A stretch of DNA of 8,899 nucleotides from assembly GCA_964225135.1 (NCBI GenBank), contig CAXQNQ010000092.1, positions 1 through 8,899 of the forward strand. The letters run 5' to 3'. The notes under the pieces are model-generated. The model did not search any database and was not told where the DNA came from. It was given only the letters and a program-made list of their open reading frames with translations. Of this stretch, positions 5,082-8,899 are shown piece after piece (the stretch's first letter is position 1; every line of letters starts with the position of its first letter). The DNA comes from AM-2324 sp964225135. GTDB lineage: Bacteria; Bacteroidota; Bacteroidia; Chitinophagales; Saprospiraceae. The position numbers were made by a program, and so were the translations under genes.

Positions 5082-7538
5082 ATGTATAAAGGCCAAATAA
5101 CATTATTCTTCTTTATCATAATGAGCATATCTTCCTTTGCTCAAAGAGGAGAGTTACTTGCCAGAGCCAAAGCAGCATACCTCAATCAACAATATTTTGA
5201 TGCCGTTTTCTACTATGAGCAAGCTAGTCTGGACGGAGATCTAGATTTAAAAAGTCAATATGAATTAGGTATTTCTCAATATCGGACCAATCTGTATATC
5301 CCAGCTGAAAGAACTCTGAATAAACTCCAAAAAGTTGATACTACACGAAAATTTCCAGATGCCTCCTACTATTTAGGTCAAGTCAATAAGAACCTAACGA
5401 ATTATGGTGAAGCAATAGAACATTTTCTCTCTGCAGCAGAAATCATTGTGGACTCTAATCCTAGTCTAGCCGAAAAATCACTCGAACAGGTTTCCTATTG
5501 TGAGTGGGCTATGGGGGCTATTAAGTCTCCAGAGGCTGGTGTAGATATCCAACACTTAGAAGATAATCTCAGCTCTGAATTTGCACTCTTTAGTCCTAGA
5601 ATAATTAAGGACTCTTTCTATTTCACCTCTTTTGAAACGCCTGAAATAGATCAAAAAGAAAATAGAAGAAGGAACTTGATGAAAATTGAGCGCGGAACAC
5701 CCAACAATGCTAGTATTGTTGCTTCGCTTGATTTAGAGAACCTACACTTAGGCCATCTAGCTATTAATACCGAACAAGACAAACTCTATTTTTCTGTTTG
5801 TACTTACACGGAAGAAGATGATATCCACTGTAAAATATTCACCAGGACCATTTCTGAAGCAAATGAATTAGGTGAATTGGTGGAGTTACCAGCATCTATA
5901 AACTTAGAAAACTCTTCGAATAGCCAACCTTTCATTGCGAAAGATCCTGAAACAGAAAAAGATGTCTTATACTTTGTATCGGATAGAGCAGGAGGTAAAG
6001 GACTGAGAGATATCTGGATGAGTGTAATCGAAACGGACAGCACTTTTGGGGAACCTTTCAATTTAGAGGTAATCAACACCGATGAGGATGAGGTCAGCCC
6101 ATTTTTTGATGTGGTATCAGGGCGCTTATTCTTTAGTTCCAAGGGACATAAAACACTAGGCGGGTTCGACATCTTGTTTTCAACTAAGTCAGATAGCCAA
6201 TGGTCTACACCTGTTAATCCAGGTCTTCCACTAAATAGCTCGGTAGACGATCTAAGTTATTACTTTGACCCGGAAACCAACCAAATCTTCTTTGCCTCCA
6301 ATAGAGAGCAAGCCACCCCTTTCCCTGGAGAAGAAGGCTTATGTTGTAGTGATTTATTTGAAGTGGATCAATTACCTCAACCCTTGGAAATAGATATTTA
6401 TGTTTGTGGAGAAAAGTCAGAAGAAGTCATCGATTTCACTTTACACTATCGCAACAATTACAACAGAGGTGAAGTCGTGATGACGAGAACGAATGACTCC
6501 ATAGGAATTTTGAATTACCCAGGCATACTTCCTGGGGATTACTATGTAAGCTATACCTACGAAGGGATTGTGGACACTTTGAATATTGACCATAGATATG
6601 GGAAAGAGAAGGATTGGAGAATTAATATTTCCAAGCGCTTATTTGAAGTGGACTATCAATACGTTTCGTTTACGAATAATAAATCAACCGGGAGAGAGCG
6701 CATAGTCAAAGAAGGGATGGTTAACTTTTACCAGAACCAAAATTTAGTATTATCCCATGATTTGGGTTCGACTAATCAGTTTACAATTCAATTGGAACCG
6801 GGAGAGTATGAATACTTTACTTCTTTCCCCGAAAGTAGTTTATATATAGGGCAAAAAGACCAGTTGTTAATCACTGGTAATGAACGAGGTTGTAGATTAA
6901 ACAGACAAGTTGAGGTAGCGTATTTACCTAACTTCTTCCCTGTAGAGCTCTTCTTCGATAACAATAAGCCGGCTTATCCTGCAGGTGATCCAACAAAATC
7001 TATCGAATCCTATGTGGTATCTTATTTCAATTACTTAGATGAGATCCCTAATATTCTTAGTGTAATCAATAATGCGGAGGCAGATAACTTGACGATTCGA
7101 CGAGAATCTAAGCGTATGGAGTTCTTTTTTGATAAAACTGTTACGCCAAACTATGAGAGCTTAAATATCTTCCTCAGCAACTTGATAATTTTCTTTCAAG
7201 AACAGACCACTCAAGATTATACCTTGACACTACAAATATCAGGATACACCTCCTCAAGAGCTGCTGATGATTATAATAAAAAATTGTCTGCACGTAGAAA
7301 TGATGCGGTAATCCAATATCTGTCCGGATACAAGGATGAGAACGGTTCACTGCAACCTTATATTCAAACGGGGCAGTTGAAATTTGAGATTTTGAATCTT
7401 GGTGAAGAGAAAAACATACTTGAAAATACCTTCGGAGAGGATAGTATTTTCAGTAAGTACGGCCATAAAGCTTCTAAGGAACGTAAGGTAACTATAGAGC
7501 AATTGAAAATTGAAAAATTGAACAGTGATGACCAATAG
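5082..7538 (+). CDS. TPR / WD40-like propeller / OmpA-like envelope protein (PorE-like)
   Basis: An 818-residue protein. Signal peptide 1-20 (cleavage after SSFA). TPR-like helices span about 22-145 (LLARAKAAYLNQQYFDAVFYY; YYLGQVNKNLTNYGEAIEHF). PD40/WD40-like blades follow at about 165-430, with repeated (L/I)YF-S cores: DSFYFTSF, KLYFSVC, VLYFVSDRAGG, RLFFSSKGHKTLGGFDI, QIFFASNRE. Two beta-sandwich-like segments lie at about 435-610, one with LPGDYYVSYTYEG. The C-terminal part (about 615-810) ends in an OmpA-like domain, GYTSSRAADDYNKKLSARR (721-739). The Asp of the classical GHTD motif is Ser724, while the equivalent of the peptidoglycan-binding Arg is kept (Arg739). The domain order resembles PorE, which links the type IX machinery to peptidoglycan; such genes commonly sit beside PorP/SprF genes. 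The ATG at 5082 is chosen because it yields the full signal peptide; an ATG at 5121 would cut into it. Confidence 0.88.
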   Translation: MYKGQITLFFFIIMSISSFAQRGELLARAKAAYLNQQYFDAVFYYEQASLDGDLDLKSQYELGISQYRTNLYIPAERTLNKLQKVDTTRKFPDASYYLGQVNKNLTNYGEAIEHFLSAAEIIVDSNPSLAEKSLEQVSYCEWAMGAIKSPEAGVDIQHLEDNLSSEFALFSPRIIKDSFYFTSFETPEIDQKENRRRNLMKIERGTPNNASIVASLDLENLHLGHLAINTEQDKLYFSVCTYTEEDDIHCKIFTRTISEANELGELVELPASINLENSSNSQPFIAKDPETEKDVLYFVSDRAGGKGLRDIWMSVIETDSTFGEPFNLEVINTDEDEVSPFFDVVSGRLFFSSKGHKTLGGFDILFSTKSDSQWSTPVNPGLPLNSSVDDLSYYFDPETNQIFFASNREQATPFPGEEGLCCSDLFEVDQLPQPLEIDIYVCGEKSEEVIDFTLHYRNNYNRGEVVMTRTNDSIGILNYPGILPGDYYVSYTYEGIVDTLNIDHRYGKEKDWRINISKRLFEVDYQYVSFTNNKSTGRERIVKEGMVNFYQNQNLVLSHDLGSTNQFTIQLEPGEYEYFTSFPESSLYIGQKDQLLITGNERGCRLNRQVEVAYLPNFFPVELFFDNNKPAYPAGDPTKSIESYVVSYFNYLDEIPNILSVINNAEADNLTIRRESKRMEFFFDKTVTPNYESLNIFLSNLIIFFQEQTTQDYTLTLQISGYTSSRAADDYNKKLSARRNDAVIQYLSGYKDENGSLQPYIQTGQLKFEILNLGEEKNILENTFGEDSIFSKYGHKASKERKVTIEQLKIEKLNSDDQ

Positions 7539-7587
7539 TAAAATGCAAAAAACATTGGACACTACTGTGATCCAAAATATATTGACT

Positions 7588-8899
7588 ATGTTGTTCAGAC
7601 AGCATTCCACTTTAAAGCGATTTTTAACACTGCTTATTGGAATCTTTTGCTTTCAATTTGCTCAAGCGGCTCATATTGTAGGAGGAGATATCACCTATGA
7701 ACATGTATCGGGAGATGACTACAGGATAAACCTTCGAATTTACCGCGATATTGGCACCAACCCCAATCAAACTGACTTTGATCCTACCATCTATTTATAT
7801 ATATATGAGGAGAATACTCCTGGAGTATTCGATTTCTATGACATAGAATCTATAAACTTAATCGAAGAAAATATTACTGAATTAGTATCTATTGTTGATC
7901 CTTGTATCATAGGAGCACCTACTCTAAACTTTGAAGTTGTTACCTACTCTAAGGTTATTTCCCTACCAAATACTCCACAGTTTGGTTACCACATAGGTTC
8001 TCAACGCTGTTGTAGAAATGGAACCATTGCAAATATTCAACAACCTGATAATACAGGTATCGTTTGGTATGTACACGTTAATAAAACCGCTTTAGACAAC
8101 AACCATAGTGCACCCCACTTCGAGCAGTTTGAAGAATTATTTATTTGTAAAGATTACGAATCAGAAATTGATTTTTCTGTTACCACTAATGCTCCTAACA
8201 CTACCATTACTTATGCGCCTATAACACCCTATGCTGAAGGTTTTAATGGAGATGATTGTGACATTTTTTTCAACCCTGATGATGCAGATTGTGATATTGA
8301 TGTTTTGATTGCCAACATGACGCCTCCATACAATAATATTTTATGGGAAGTTGACCAAAATGGAACTCCTATTTATGACGTGGACAATCAATTTGGTAAT
8401 GATCAACACCCTTTCCCTTCGCAATTTGATGTAGATCCAACAACGGGAATGGTAACCATTAACCCTTCAACAATAGGGTTGTTCCTCGTAGGAATCCAAG
8501 CTATTGAAATTGATACCATTACTAGAGATACTTTATCTATTGTATATAAAGAATATGAGATTAAAGTAGAAAATTGTCAAATCACAACTGCCGATTTTGA
8601 AGTTGATCCTTCACTTTGTGACACAACCCTTGTGCAAGTTTTAGACGAATCTACACTCCATAATAGCATCATCTTTTATCCAGATATGGATCAATTGCCT
8701 GGTGTATTTTATGAATTTGACGCAGGCACAGGACCACACGATATAGATTATGGGAGCTATGGAACGTTCAATTCTACACTTATCGCATTAGGAAATATTT
8801 GTAACGATACTATTACTTTACCTGTAACAGTTTATGAAGATTTAATTCCTGAATTATTTGATTCCCTATTCCAAACTGAATACTTACTTTGTTTTGGAG
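7588..8899 (+). CDS. Large secreted surface protein of the HIVGG family, N-terminal part
   Basis: The frame is open to the window end (437 residues seen, no stop). A signal peptide (1-27, cleavage after FAQA) is followed by AHIVGGDITYEHVSGDDYRI (28-47) and LRIYRDIG (49-56), the opening of a Bacteroidota family of large extracellular proteins that often carry PKD/Ig-like repeats and end in a gliding-motility-associated type B sorting domain. The family's YHIGSQRCCRNGTI stretch is at 134-147. DVDPTTGMVTINPSTIG (281-297) resembles Ig/cadherin-like repeat cores, and a PKD-like unit appears to start near 330. Paired cysteines suggest disulfides. The ATG at 7588 is preferred because it gives a compact signal peptide; an in-frame ATG at 7543, four bases after the upstream stop, would add 15 residues. 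It is probably cotranscribed with the PorP and OmpA-like genes and is likely their secreted partner (inference). Confidence 0.85.
   Translation, partial: MLFRQHSTLKRFLTLLIGIFCFQFAQAAHIVGGDITYEHVSGDDYRINLRIYRDIGTNPNQTDFDPTIYLYIYEENTPGVFDFYDIESINLIEENITELVSIVDPCIIGAPTLNFEVVTYSKVISLPNTPQFGYHIGSQRCCRNGTIANIQQPDNTGIVWYVHVNKTALDNNHSAPHFEQFEELFICKDYESEIDFSVTTNAPNTTITYAPITPYAEGFNGDDCDIFFNPDDADCDIDVLIANMTPPYNNILWEVDQNGTPIYDVDNQFGNDQHPFPSQFDVDPTTGMVTINPSTIGLFLVGIQAIEIDTITRDTLSIVYKEYEIKVENCQITTADFEVDPSLCDTTLVQVLDESTLHNSIIFYPDMDQLPGVFYEFDAGTGPHDIDYGSYGTFNSTLIALGNICNDTITLPVTVYEDLIPELFDSLFQTEYLLCFG

Noticed and set aside
5804..6172. 122-codon minus-strand frame inside the OmpA-like gene
   Set aside because: Antisense to the propeller repeats, Ser-rich translation typical of shadow frames, no independent signals.
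7347..7610. 87-codon minus-strand frame across the junction of the last two genes
   Set aside because: Both flanking plus-strand genes are well supported here, and the hydrophobic translation is what AT-rich antisense gives.

Overview
The window is a stretch of chromosome from a member of the Bacteroidota, probably a free-living Flavobacteriales-like or related lineage. Four things point there: AT-rich DNA, promoters of the Bacteroidota TAnnTTTG type, almost no Shine-Dalgarno sequences, and several families confined to this phylum (PorP/SprF, type IX secretion sorting domain, TPR/WD40/OmpA envelope protein). There are six protein genes, two of them cut by the window edges. No rRNA, tRNA, CRISPR array or insertion sequence was seen.

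Layout. Positions 1-886 (minus strand) hold the N-terminal third of a GH92 alpha-mannosidase lipoprotein. Positions 887-1347 are a divergent intergenic region. It holds a strong minus-strand intrinsic terminator placed inside the apparent leader of the GH92 gene, a nested inverted repeat just upstream of it, and a good plus-strand promoter for thrS. thrS (1348-3273) is complete, carries all expected catalytic and zinc-binding residues, and ends in a clear terminator. A 103-residue secreted protein (3347-3658) follows; it is little more than a signal peptide and a type IX secretion C-terminal sorting domain.

After a 260-base AT-rich gap with its own promoter comes a tight same-strand cluster: a PorP/SprF-like outer-membrane protein (3919-5052), an OmpA-like protein with TPR and beta-propeller repeats (5082-7538), and the start of a large secreted surface protein of the HIVGG family (7588 to beyond the window). 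The gaps are 29 and 49 bases. From family knowledge, a PorP/SprF protein, a peptidoglycan-associated OmpA-like protein and a large substrate form a type IX secretion surface-display unit: the substrate is exported, the PorP-like protein acts as its dedicated outer-membrane partner, and the OmpA-like protein links the assembly to the cell wall. I infer this role here; the substrate's C-terminal sorting domain lies outside the window.

Most worth a second look are the GH92 leader architecture, the A7 tract that separates a good ATG from the PorP reading frame, the nearly cargo-less sorting-domain protein, the loss of the key Asp in the OmpA-like domain, and the absence of infC after thrS. No clearly new multi-gene system is visible.
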